64,000 nt of DNA from Mucilaginibacter sp. dw_454 (GCF_018449775.1 NZ_JAAVVB010000001.1:558001-622000), one strand, 5' to 3'. Numbered from the stretch's first letter, positions 26,755-34,248 are shown. Numbers and translations: made by a program. The notes: generated by a model from the sequence alone, not told the origin.

Positions 26755-26785
26755 CAAACGTAACCGATAATTTTGTCTTTTCAAA
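26755..26785 (-). promoter_or_regulatory. Promoter of the deacetylase-DASS operon
   Basis: On the minus strand TTTG (plus 26782-26785) and TACGTTTG (plus 26755-26762) are 19 bp apart, an exact consensus match. The start point would be near 26749, just before the five-Cys leader ORF. Confidence 0.75.
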
Positions 26786-26823
26786 AAATATCTATAAATT
26801 CTATAGGAATTATAGATTAATTG

Positions 26824-26831
26824 TATATTTG
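26824..26831 (+). promoter_or_regulatory. -7 box of the cysteine desulfurase transcript
   Basis: TATATTTG matches TAnnTTTG and places the start point about 10 nt before the SAM riboswitch. Confidence 0.55.
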
Positions 26832-26849
26832 CAGCAGTTCTTTAATAAA

Positions 26850-26960
26850 ATTTATCCAGAAAGACCGAGGGAAAGGCCCGATGACGTCTTGGCAACCTGT
26901 AACATTTTACCATGCTAAAAGGTGCCAAATCCTACTCCGAAAAAAGGAGAAAGATAAGAT
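26850..26960 (+). ncRNA. SAM-I (S-box) riboswitch
   Basis: The P1 stem TTATC/GATAA encloses the conserved blocks AGACCGAGGGAAAGGCCCG, ATGACGTCTTGGCAACCTG, AAGGTGCCAAATCC and the CTCC-GAAAAAA-GGAG hairpin, all in SAM-I order. It ends about 60 nt before the cysteine desulfurase start codon. The downstream gene should be reduced when S-adenosylmethionine is plentiful. Confidence 0.92.
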
Positions 26961-27021
26961 TGAATGATTAAACAGGCAGCCGCCCGGCGCTTTCTGGAAA
27001 TAAACATTTAAAATAAAAATT

Positions 27022-28152
27022 ATGAGTATTTACCTGGATAACGCAGCAACCACACCATTAGAGCCGGCAGTATTAACCGCCATGACACCTTATTTATTAA
27101 ATCATTTTGGTAACCCTTCATCGCACCATCAATTTGGGCGCGAGGCTAAGGCTACATTGGAAGCCTGCCGCAAAACCATAGCTAATTTGATTGGGGCTGA
27201 TGCCGAAGAAATTGTTTTTACGTCAGGCGGTACTGAGGCAGATAACCTGGCTATCGTGTCGGCAGTAACTTGCGGGCAGATTGATCATGTTATTACCACA
27301 TCTTTCGAGCACCCCGCTGTATTGCAAACTTTGAAAGCATTGAGCCGTCAATACCATACACGTATAAGTTTTATTAAACACGATACATCAGGCAACCTTG
27401 ATCTGCATCATTTGGAATACTTATTACGCACCAATACCCGTAACCTGGTATCGGTAATGCATGGTAATAACGAGGTGGGTAATTTGAATGATATTGAAAC
27501 AATTGGACAATTGTGCCAAAAATATAAAGTGGTTTTTCATACCGATGCCGTTCAAACAATGGGGCACTACGCCTTTGATCTGTCACAACTAAAAGTGGAT
27601 TACCTGGCCGCTTCTGCACATAAATTTCATGGTCCAAAAGGTGTGGGATTTTTGTATTGCCGTAAAGGCCAGGGGTTGACAAGATTAATTCATGGTGGAG
27701 GGCAGGAAAAACAGTCGAGGGCGGGCACCGAAAATTTACCGGGTATTGTGGGCATGACCAAAGCGCTGCAGCTCGCAAACGAGAAACTCGCTTCGCATCA
27801 AAGCTATGTTCAACAATTAAAAAGCAAGCTTATTGACAAACTAACTGAGCTTTTGCCCGAAGTACAATTCAACGGTCAATCTGCAATAGCAAATAAAAGT
27901 ATTTATACGGTGCTTAGTGCAAGTCTTCCGGCTGCCGGTGTAGATTTGTTGCGTTATCTGGATACCGAAGGGATTGCGGTATCGGGCGGCAGTGCGTGTT
28001 GTACAGGTTCGGTATCGCCGGTATTGCAGGCTTTGGGGGTAGATCCGGATCGTACGGCTATCCGTTTTTCATTTTCGCATTTTAATACTGCAGAAGAGAT
28101 TGACCAGGTTGCCGGGAAATTGGCTGTAGTATATCAGGCTGTAGCTGCATAA
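27022..28152 (+). CDS. Cysteine desulfurase (NifS/IscS-like)
   Basis: A 376-aa PLP enzyme that moves sulfur from cysteine to an enzyme persulfide. Visible features: IYLDNAATTPLEP at the N-terminus, VFTSGGTEADNLAI, the cofactor region VVFHTDAVQTMGHYAFD, the PLP Lys in AASAHKFHGPKG, and the catalytic Cys loop SGGSACCTGSVSP, which has two adjacent Cys. It is preceded by a SAM-I riboswitch, unusual for a housekeeping Fe-S enzyme; together with the context this favours a role in sulfur supply or cysteine breakdown. No scaffold or sigma partner is adjacent. Confidence 0.93.
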   Translation: MSIYLDNAATTPLEPAVLTAMTPYLLNHFGNPSSHHQFGREAKATLEACRKTIANLIGADAEEIVFTSGGTEADNLAIVSAVTCGQIDHVITTSFEHPAVLQTLKALSRQYHTRISFIKHDTSGNLDLHHLEYLLRTNTRNLVSVMHGNNEVGNLNDIETIGQLCQKYKVVFHTDAVQTMGHYAFDLSQLKVDYLAASAHKFHGPKGVGFLYCRKGQGLTRLIHGGGQEKQSRAGTENLPGIVGMTKALQLANEKLASHQSYVQQLKSKLIDKLTELLPEVQFNGQSAIANKSIYTVLSASLPAAGVDLLRYLDTEGIAVSGGSACCTGSVSPVLQALGVDPDRTAIRFSFSHFNTAEEIDQVAGKLAVVYQAVAA

Positions 28153-28160
28153 TAAAATAA

Positions 28161-28233
28161 GGTGGAGTGGCCGAGTGGTTAGGCGGAGGTTTGCAAAAGC
28201 TCAATATGGCGGTTCGATCCCGCCCTCACACCT
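28161..28233 (+). tRNA. tRNA-Cys (GCA), structurally damaged or pseudogene
   Basis: The order GGTGGAG-TG-GCC...GGC-G-GAGGT-TTGCAAA-AGCTC-AATAT-GGCGG-TTCGATC-CCGCC-CTCACACC-T gives anticodon GCA and U73, both right for Cys. Two defects stand out. The 3' acceptor strand has an extra A (28228), which must bulge, and the anticodon stem has a G89-G99 clash (28189/28199). The D and T arms are perfect. It ends 1 nt before the next gene's start codon. It may be a decayed copy or still work poorly. Confidence 0.75.
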
Positions 28234-28234
28234 C

Positions 28235-28654
28235 ATGAAAAAAATAATAATTATAGCGTGCCTGTTGCTTAGCAGCGTGTCTGTTTTTGCGCAAACCGAC
28301 AAACCTTTAACCATTGAAAGCTATTATAAAGTGAAGTGGGGGTATAGCGATGAGTTTATAGCGCTGTGGAAGAAAAATCATTATCCGTTGCTTAAAAAAC
28401 TACAAGAAAAAGGTGATGTAATAAGCATCAAAGCAGAGACGCCCATAGTTCATAGCGGCGAGGATACTCGTTGGGATTTTAAAGTAGTCATTACTTTCAA
28501 AACAGAACACCTGGCCCTGGATTACAGCATTGTCGACCCGTATAAAAAGCAACTCTTTCCGGATAAGGAAGTTTATGAAAAAGCAGAGCAACACCGCTTT
28601 GAATTAGTTATAGCCCATTGGGATGTATTGGTTGAGGCCTTACCTTTAAATTAA
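28235..28654 (+). CDS. Small secreted protein of unknown function
   Basis: A 139-aa protein starting MKKIIIIACLLLSSVSVFAQTD, a clear signal peptide, so ATG 28235 is used in place of the longer frame through the tRNA. The mature part is about 118 residues, acidic to neutral, with IESYYKVKWGYSDEFIALWKKNHYPLLKKLQEKG, which resembles ferredoxin-like dimeric alpha-beta barrel proteins. No catalytic motif is recognised. It begins immediately after the tRNA-Cys-like element and precedes the SDR gene by 12 bp. Confidence 0.75.
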   Translation: MKKIIIIACLLLSSVSVFAQTDKPLTIESYYKVKWGYSDEFIALWKKNHYPLLKKLQEKGDVISIKAETPIVHSGEDTRWDFKVVITFKTEHLALDYSIVDPYKKQLFPDKEVYEKAEQHRFELVIAHWDVLVEALPLN

Positions 28655-28666
28655 ATAAAGAGCAGT

Positions 28667-29443
28667 ATGTCAGATTTTGCGTTAGTTACGGGTGCAAGCG
28701 GTGGTATAGGCAGGTCAATAGCTTTAACGTTAGCGAAACGGGGATATAATTTGCTGCTGGTTTCAAGATCGACAACTGAGCTTGAATTGCTTGCCGAAAC
28801 GCTCAAAAAAGATTATAGCGTGCAAGCCGTTTATTATACTGCCGACCTGGCCGGAACCAAAGGCATTGACGAGGTTGTGCAGTGGATAAAAGATCTCAAT
28901 TACCCCCTCTCTATTTTAGTTAATAATGCGGGCTTTGGCTTATGGGGTAAATTTGCAGAATTGTCACTCGATACTCAACTACAGATGTTAAGATTGAATA
29001 TTGATGCTGTAGTTTCTTTAAGTCATCAGCTACTGCCGTTGCTGTCAAAGCAAAAACAAGCGTATATCCTGAATGTGGCCAGTACTGCCGCTTACCAGGC
29101 CGTACCGACGCTGGCATTATACTCGGCGAGTAAGGCTGCTGTGCTGTCTTTTAGTCGGGCATTGCGCTATGAATTAAGAAAAGGCCCCGTTGGTGTTAGT
29201 TGTTTATGCCCCGGCCCCACAGATACCGGTTTTGCCAAACGTGCGGGCATGGATAAACTTGCAGACCTTGCAGAGAAGTTTAACATGAGTCCTGATGAGG
29301 TAGCTAACGTAGCGGTAAAAGGCTTATTTGCAAAAAAAGCAGAGATAATACCCGGAACACTTAACAAGCTATCTGCCTTTGCGGTTAGGTTGGTAAGCAA
29401 GAGTTTTGTAGAACGGATAGGTGGTGGTTTGTATGAAAAATAA
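28667..29443 (+). CDS. Short-chain dehydrogenase/reductase
   Basis: A 258-aa classical SDR. The nucleotide motif TGASGGIGRSIA, the NNAG motif in LVNNAGFGLWG, the catalytic Ser in NVASTAAYQ and YSASKAA (Tyr and Lys) are all present. The C-terminal part resembles the subgroup related to DltE/YqjQ oxidoreductases. The substrate is unknown. It forms a short unit with the preceding secreted protein; the intergenic region after it holds the next promoter and Cys leader. Confidence 0.9.
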   Translation: MSDFALVTGASGGIGRSIALTLAKRGYNLLLVSRSTTELELLAETLKKDYSVQAVYYTADLAGTKGIDEVVQWIKDLNYPLSILVNNAGFGLWGKFAELSLDTQLQMLRLNIDAVVSLSHQLLPLLSKQKQAYILNVASTAAYQAVPTLALYSASKAAVLSFSRALRYELRKGPVGVSCLCPGPTDTGFAKRAGMDKLADLAEKFNMSPDEVANVAVKGLFAKKAEIIPGTLNKLSAFAVRLVSKSFVERIGGGLYEK

Positions 29444-29457
29444 TTATTCAATTTTTA

Positions 29458-29487
29458 TTTGATTATTTAATATTATAATTATCTTTA
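29458..29487 (+). promoter_or_regulatory. Candidate promoter of the PhyH transcript
   Basis: TTTG at 29458-29461 and TATCTTTA at 29480-29487, 18 bp apart, fit the Bacteroidota promoter with one mismatch in the -7 box. The start would be near 29494, about 64 nt before the Cys leader. Confidence 0.4.
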
Positions 29488-29557
29488 CTTAATCTATAGA
29501 CTTAATAGATATTAATGAATTTAAAAAAACAATATATCCTTTAAACATTTCGGGCCA

Positions 29558-29602
29558 ATGTTCTTCGCCCAGGAGAACGCCTGTATGTGTTGTTGTTGTT
29601 AA
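29558..29602 (+). CDS. Leader peptide MFFAQENACMCCCC (uORF 3)
   Basis: A 14-codon ORF with five Cys codons, four of them in a run directly before TAA. It ends 84 nt before the PhyH dioxygenase gene. The ending MCCCC-stop is close to the MCCC-stop of the leader at 13934. A 7-bp hairpin AATTCGA-TC-TCGAATT follows near 29613, and its flanks could also pair with the sequence around the stop codon. A cysteine-sensing leader is the simplest reading; the ORF is otherwise too short to support by coding statistics. Confidence 0.6.
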   Translation: MFFAQENACMCCCC

Positions 29603-29686
29603 TTGATCATCTCAATTCGATCTCGAATTAATAGTGGCCTCAGCTTGCGGGCTATAATTTTCTTACGTTAATATTTCTCCATTTTT

Positions 29687-30493
29687 ATGAACAATACTTA
29701 TTCAAGGTATAGCCTTGGCGGCTTAATTACCGCCGAACAAAAACAATTTTTTAACGAAAACGGGTATATCCATTTTCAGAATTTTTTCGAAAAAGAAACC
29801 GTCGACCAATTAATAGATGCTTCATTAGCTGTGCAGCAAAAACTGCTGATAAACAACACTAAAAAAATAAATGGCGTGCCCATTAAATATGGTTATGACG
29901 TGGATGGCGCTCCAATTGTACAACGTTTTGCCTTTATTAACCAACAACATCCAGCTTTTGAAGAGCTAACCAGAGATGACCGGTTTAAATTACTGCTTAA
30001 ATTAATTGGCCCCGATGCACGCTTGGGTATAAATGAGAAAGATGGTATGGTGTTAAATCACTACATTAATGGCCCGCTAAGTAAGTTCACCAAAATGGGT
30101 TGGCATACCGATGGTTTGCGCGACATATTTTTAGGTCAAAAATTAAGCCCGATGCTGAATGTCGGCATTCATTTAAGTGATGCCCGTCCTGAAAATGGGG
30201 GATTACGTCTGTTGCCGGGCACACATCAGCAAAGCATCTATAAACTTTTGTTCCGAAAAAAGTATTTCCTTGACCACGATACCGATAAAGACGAAATAGC
30301 CATTTTACCAAAAGCCGGAGATTTGACCATCCACGATGGCAGATTATGGCACCGCGTAGCGCAGTCATCTATAGTTGGCGAGGCCAGCCGCAGGCGCGTG
30401 ATATATATTCCAATTATTGCCGGAAAATATCAACCTAAGCATGCCGATAGTACGACGGCTTTTTATCAACGTTTTGCAGGTATAGTTAAATAA
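29687..30493 (+). CDS. Phytanoyl-CoA dioxygenase (PhyH) family protein
   Basis: A 268-aa Fe(II)/2-oxoglutarate dioxygenase. The iron ligands are visible as His140 and Asp142 in MGWHTDGLRD and the distal His222 in DGRLWHRVAQSS, with Arg235-237 available for 2-oxoglutarate. The length and the N-terminal FNENGYIHFQNFF are typical of PhyH proteins. Members hydroxylate lipids, alkaloids or phosphonates; the true substrate is unknown. The Cys leader upstream suggests control by sulfur status, and release of sulfur from an organic compound is a possible but unproved role. Confidence 0.85.
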   Translation: MNNTYSRYSLGGLITAEQKQFFNENGYIHFQNFFEKETVDQLIDASLAVQQKLLINNTKKINGVPIKYGYDVDGAPIVQRFAFINQQHPAFEELTRDDRFKLLLKLIGPDARLGINEKDGMVLNHYINGPLSKFTKMGWHTDGLRDIFLGQKLSPMLNVGIHLSDARPENGGLRLLPGTHQQSIYKLLFRKKYFLDHDTDKDEIAILPKAGDLTIHDGRLWHRVAQSSIVGEASRRRVIYIPIIAGKYQPKHADSTTAFYQRFAGIVK

Positions 30494-30499
30494 GTAGTT

Positions 30500-30577
30500 A
30501 TGTTGATAGCGTTGATCATAGGCTACTTCGTCAGAAAAAAAGCCTTGCAAGTACCCGTAGCACAGACAATCAAATAG
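30500..30577 (+). CDS. Possible 25-aa membrane miniprotein
   Basis: ATG to TAG encodes MLIALIIGYFVRKKALQVPVAQTIK: a hydrophobic first half, then RKK, the layout of a tiny inner-membrane protein. It fits neatly between the PhyH stop (6 bp away) and the thioredoxin ATG (4 bp away), so translational coupling is possible. Evidence is only position and composition. Confidence 0.3.
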   Translation: MLIALIIGYFVRKKALQVPVAQTIK

Positions 30578-30581
30578 TACC

Positions 30582-30899
30582 ATGGCAATCGTAATAACAG
30601 ATGAAAACTTCGAGGAATTGGTGCTTCGGTCGACAAAACCGGTATTGCTTGATTTTTGGGCCGACTGGTGTAGCCCCTGTAAAATGATCAGTCCGGTTAT
30701 AGATGAAATGTACACTGATTATAAAGAAGTGGCTATAATCGCTAAGATCGATGCTGAGCGAAATCCTTTAACCGCCAAGCGCTATAAAGTTTCGCATGTG
30801 CCAGCGTTACTGTTTTTTAAGTCAGGGGAGTTAGTCGATAGACAAGCTGGTCCGGTACCTAAGAATATTTTAGCTGAAAAACTTAATCGGTTTGTTTAA
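30582..30899 (+). CDS. Thioredoxin
   Basis: A 105-aa single-domain thioredoxin, the usual length, acting as a cytoplasmic dithiol reductant. The active site is DFWADWCSPCK (Cys30, Cys33), with Ser in place of the common Gly, and the cis-Pro loop is SHVPALLFF. It follows the PhyH gene in the same direction. Thioredoxin could supply electrons for sulfur assimilation, but it is also a general housekeeping protein. Confidence 0.93.
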   Translation: MAIVITDENFEELVLRSTKPVLLDFWADWCSPCKMISPVIDEMYTDYKEVAIIAKIDAERNPLTAKRYKVSHVPALLFFKSGELVDRQAGPVPKNILAEKLNRFV

Positions 30900-30925
30900 T
30901 AATAGTTCTTTCGCTTTTGTAATGG

Positions 30926-32317
30926 TTATTTAAAATATTTTTTCGCGAATTCAACAAAAGTCGGCCAATCCAGCGAGTCAGTATGGCCGCCTGCATGTTC
31001 ACGAAATGCCAATTCGCCATTAAGCAATGCGACATCCGGTGCCGGCAGTTCCTTGGAAACGATCCCTGTTTTACCTAATAACGTATACACAGGCGTTGCT
31101 GCAACGCAAGCTTTGAACTCGCCCAAAGGATCAGCCCAGATATCTTGTGTTCCGCCGGTGATAAATAATGGTCTTGGTGCTACCAGAGCCATCATTTCAT
31201 GCGCATCAACCGGGAACGCTTTCCAGTCGCCGCCATATTTGATGAAATTTGGAGCCATCCAATGATATTCGTTTTCGGCGGCAATCAAACCCAGGTTTTC
31301 GCCAAAGTTTCTTTTTTCCAATGATGCGCCGCCCGATCCTGAACAACTGGCAAATACAATGACCCAACGGGTGTCCATCGCGCCGGCTAACAAGGCTGTT
31401 TTTCCCCAGCGTGAATGCCCTTCAATGCCAATTTGTTTAGGATTGATGGTTTTGTCGGTTTCAAAGTAATCTAATGCCCGGCTTAAGCCCCAGGCCCATG
31501 CTCTCAAAACACCCCAATCTTCCGGGCTTCTTAATTTGCCATGGTTCACCAACCCGATGATTCCCTCACTTAATCCGGCCCCGTTATCGGCCTGTACTGA
31601 ATTGGTATCAAAATAGGCTATTGCCCAACCAGCGTTGATTAAAAGTTTGATGGTCTCGTTATTTCCTTTTGTATTCGAAGAGGCTATCACCATCAACGGC
31701 ACCGCACCGGTTGCCCTGGCAGGCAGGTATAGTGCGACATTAATTTGCGGTTTTGCAGCAGGGTAGGCCGAATTATCAATGTGGCCGGTAATAGTTTTTT
31801 TTATCGTGGTACCATCCAAAGCTGTTTTATCGATATCGCTTACCTTAAAAGTAACTTTAGGGGTATTTTTAGGCACGCGACCAAATACCTGGCTTTCATA
31901 ATCGTCCACAATTTCCGGGCGACGTTGCTGCCACCATATTTTAGCGCTGGTAACCGGTTTTCCATTTTTTAATACCAATGGATCGGGCAGGGTATAGTCA
32001 TTCGCTTTATCTTCATCATAATTAACCCAGGTACCCCATAGCGTGCGATGGAGTGATTGGCCGTGAGCATCAGTATAGCCACTGCCATCACTTCTTGAAA
32101 TTGAATTTTTAGGCCGGTTTGGATCGTCTGCCATAGATGGAAGTATCGGTAACTTAATGCCTAAGCTTTGCAGTGTCTCCCGGTAATTAACTTTCGTCAA
32201 TGAATCTGTTTTAGCTCTCTCCATGGCTGCTTGCTGTTTTGGAGTAACCTGGGCCAAAGAGCTGTTTGCAACCAGCGCTATTAAAGCGAACAGGCAAATT
32301 TTAAGATAACTTTTCAT
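30926..32317 (-). CDS. Secreted CE15-like glucuronoyl esterase
   Basis: A 463-aa secreted alpha/beta hydrolase with signal peptide ending NSSLAQ. The nucleophile elbow IGIEGHSRWGKTALLAGAMD matches the G-x-S-R-x-G-K pattern of carbohydrate esterase family 15, which cleaves esters between lignin and glucuronoxylan. Further support comes from PLVLKNGKPVTSAKIWWQQRRPEI near the N-terminus and the C-terminal REHAGGHTDSLDW with a candidate catalytic His. It starts 4 bp after the glycosidase gene ends, so the two form an operon for plant glycans. Confidence 0.85.
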   Translation of the reverse strand: MKSYLKICLFALIALVANSSLAQVTPKQQAAMERAKTDSLTKVNYRETLQSLGIKLPILPSMADDPNRPKNSISRSDGSGYTDAHGQSLHRTLWGTWVNYDEDKANDYTLPDPLVLKNGKPVTSAKIWWQQRRPEIVDDYESQVFGRVPKNTPKVTFKVSDIDKTALDGTTIKKTITGHIDNSAYPAAKPQINVALYLPARATGAVPLMVIASSNTKGNNETIKLLINAGWAIAYFDTNSVQADNGAGLSEGIIGLVNHGKLRSPEDWGVLRAWAWGLSRALDYFETDKTINPKQIGIEGHSRWGKTALLAGAMDTRWVIVFASCSGSGGASLEKRNFGENLGLIAAENEYHWMAPNFIKYGGDWKAFPVDAHEMMALVAPRPLFITGGTQDIWADPLGEFKACVAATPVYTLLGKTGIVSKELPAPDVALLNGELAFREHAGGHTDSLDWPTFVEFAKKYFK

Positions 32318-32321
32318 GATT

Positions 32322-33833
32322 TTATTGTTTGAATATTAATACCAACCCCGGTTCAGATTGATCGTTCTTTGATGCCGCGGCCAAACCTACCTTGTCAATG
32401 ATAGCTCCGGGAAGCGTGAACTTATTTCCTTTACGTAAAACCTGGGCTGTAATGTCGGTTGGTACATTGCCGGCCAGATCTTGAGCATATACGTGTTTAA
32501 ATTTTGTAGGGTGTTCAACCTGTAACGTAAGGCTATTATAATGACCGAATATCCCGAATGGTTTATCGATACCTTCGACCTTTAATAATACATCGGCACG
32601 AGGCGTAAGGTATTCCCGGCCAATAGTGCGGCCAATAGATGCTATGGCGATAGCGCCATCAGGATATCTTGATGCCAGGATATAAGGCGGTATGCTGTCG
32701 CCTTTTTTCAAGGTAACGATTGGTTTTTCCAGTCCGCGGGTAATAATTGCAGGGGCTTGAAAGGCATTGTTATACCCTTCACCATGGTTACTCATCCATG
32801 ATTCGCGGCTTTTCATCAACCAGTGATCGTACAATAAGGTGGTATCGATATAAAAGTCTGTTTTATTAATGCCAAATGGTGCTGCTATTTTATGCCACAT
32901 TACACAGCGCGTTACCTCATCAAGCCTGCTTTTTAAATCTCTGCCCACCGGAGGAAAGGTATAGTCCTGCGTGCCATCCGGTAAATTGCCATTGAATTCG
33001 TGACGCATAATGCCGATAGCGCAGCCTGTGCCGGCAGCTATATAAGGTTCGTCTTCACAGTTAATGATACTCACCGCCTGACCTTTTGGAAGCGCAGTCA
33101 ATAACTTGCCAATCCTGTCAATGGTATGCGGAACAGCGATAATGTTCTCCACATCATAAGTACGGTAAGTTTCTGCTGTTGATAATACAGACGATGTCAT
33201 AGCTTGTTCAATAATGAGATTTGGAGCCACCTGTTTGCCCAATTTTGTTAACCAGGCCCTCCAGGCTGCTTTTTTTGAATCGTTTCCCCAATCTACCTTC
33301 CAGTAACGGATATCTGCGTCTCTCATCCAGTTAAAACGATCCGTCCAATAGGCTATACTATCGTCGGTTTTATATTTTGGTGCTTGTTGCGCACAGATCC
33401 AAAGCCCTAAACCCTTCCAGCCTAATGCCTTTGTTTTTTTTGATAAGGAAGCTAATTTTTGCTCAGGCGGCAAGCCTTTCACAGACGGGAACCGTCCATC
33501 ATCAACAATTAAGCTTCCATAATAGCTTTTGTCGCCGTTTAGCGGTGTTTCCCAATCGTCATCTAAAACTAAATAAAGGTCTTTATGCAATTTAGAAAAC
33601 ATGGCAGCCCAACGCTCATATGTGCCAGAACCAAAAATATTTTGTTCGATCATGGCCTTCCTCATTACCGTTGACGGCCCGTAACTGGTTACATAGCCCT
33701 GAACATTCCAGGTACAGAAATAATCTGGAGCCTGCGACGGTTTATCAGGAACTAATGAAACTTGCTTTTTTTGACAATAACCTGCTAAAGAAAAGAGGCA
33801 AAAGAATCCGGATAATATAAGCTTGGGTTTCAT
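32322..33833 (-). CDS. Secreted glycoside hydrolase, clan GH-D-like (GH27/GH36)
   Basis: A 503-aa secreted protein with signal MKPKLILSGFFCLFSLAGYCQ. The TIM-barrel signposts resemble alpha-galactosidases: LYLVLDDDWETPL, WKGLGLWICAQQAP, and ADIRYWKVDWGND with a likely nucleophile Asp. A C-terminal beta-sandwich (about residues 390-503) follows. The pairing with a CE15 esterase indicates plant cell-wall glycans. The exact family and linkage are not certain. Confidence 0.7.
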   Translation of the reverse strand: MKPKLILSGFFCLFSLAGYCQKKQVSLVPDKPSQAPDYFCTWNVQGYVTSYGPSTVMRKAMIEQNIFGSGTYERWAAMFSKLHKDLYLVLDDDWETPLNGDKSYYGSLIVDDGRFPSVKGLPPEQKLASLSKKTKALGWKGLGLWICAQQAPKYKTDDSIAYWTDRFNWMRDADIRYWKVDWGNDSKKAAWRAWLTKLGKQVAPNLIIEQAMTSSVLSTAETYRTYDVENIIAVPHTIDRIGKLLTALPKGQAVSIINCEDEPYIAAGTGCAIGIMRHEFNGNLPDGTQDYTFPPVGRDLKSRLDEVTRCVMWHKIAAPFGINKTDFYIDTTLLYDHWLMKSRESWMSNHGEGYNNAFQAPAIITRGLEKPIVTLKKGDSIPPYILASRYPDGAIAIASIGRTIGREYLTPRADVLLKVEGIDKPFGIFGHYNSLTLQVEHPTKFKHVYAQDLAGNVPTDITAQVLRKGNKFTLPGAIIDKVGLAAASKNDQSEPGLVLIFKQ

Positions 33834-33846
33834 GATTTATTATTGG

Positions 33847-33878
33847 TCATTAACAATGATAGAAATCTTTGTTAATGA
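33847..33878. promoter_or_regulatory. Inverted repeat upstream of the glycosidase-esterase operon
   Basis: TCATTAACAA and TTGTTAATGA are perfect 10-bp inverted copies separated by 12 bp, 13 bp before the start codon of the leftward glycosidase gene. A repressor site is likely; the regulator is not next to it. Confidence 0.5.
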
Positions 33879-34248
33879 AAACTAAAATGAACCATGAAAA
33901 ATTTACGCAATCGAAATAGTTATTTACTATCAATTCGCCGAATACATGTAAGAGATATGAATATAAAGAGTGTAGTGATAGGAGAGGCTTGAACCAGGTG
34001 GTAATTGCAGTCCAATTTGCGCCCTATGTAAAAATAAAATCCCAACTAATTGATTTTAAATTCGTTGAGGTTTTTATTTGCGGGGTTAAGGAGATCAGGA
34101 TTGAACACCTTTCTGCGATTTTGGCAGTAGTTAAAGATGTTTTTCAAAAAGGGACATTGTCTTTAAGGTATATTAAGATTGTAAACTTCGACTTAACCAC
34201 TTCTCCAAAATATCTCCAATATTTATATTTATTTTCACAAAAAAACTC
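33879..34248. other. Gap between divergent glycosidase operon and two-component system
   Basis: About 370 bp of AT-rich sequence. A short open frame from a TTG at 33989 runs into the response regulator start and has no recognisable features, so I do not call it. The promoter of the two-component system is presumably here. Confidence 0.4.

Noticed and set aside
26715..26918. A 67-codon plus-strand frame
   Set aside because: It crosses the minus-strand Cys leader, the plus-strand promoter and the first half of the SAM riboswitch and has no protein features.
28175..28234. N-terminal extension of the small secreted protein through the tRNA-Cys-like element
   Set aside because: The signal peptide starts at ATG 28235; the extension encodes tRNA sequence.
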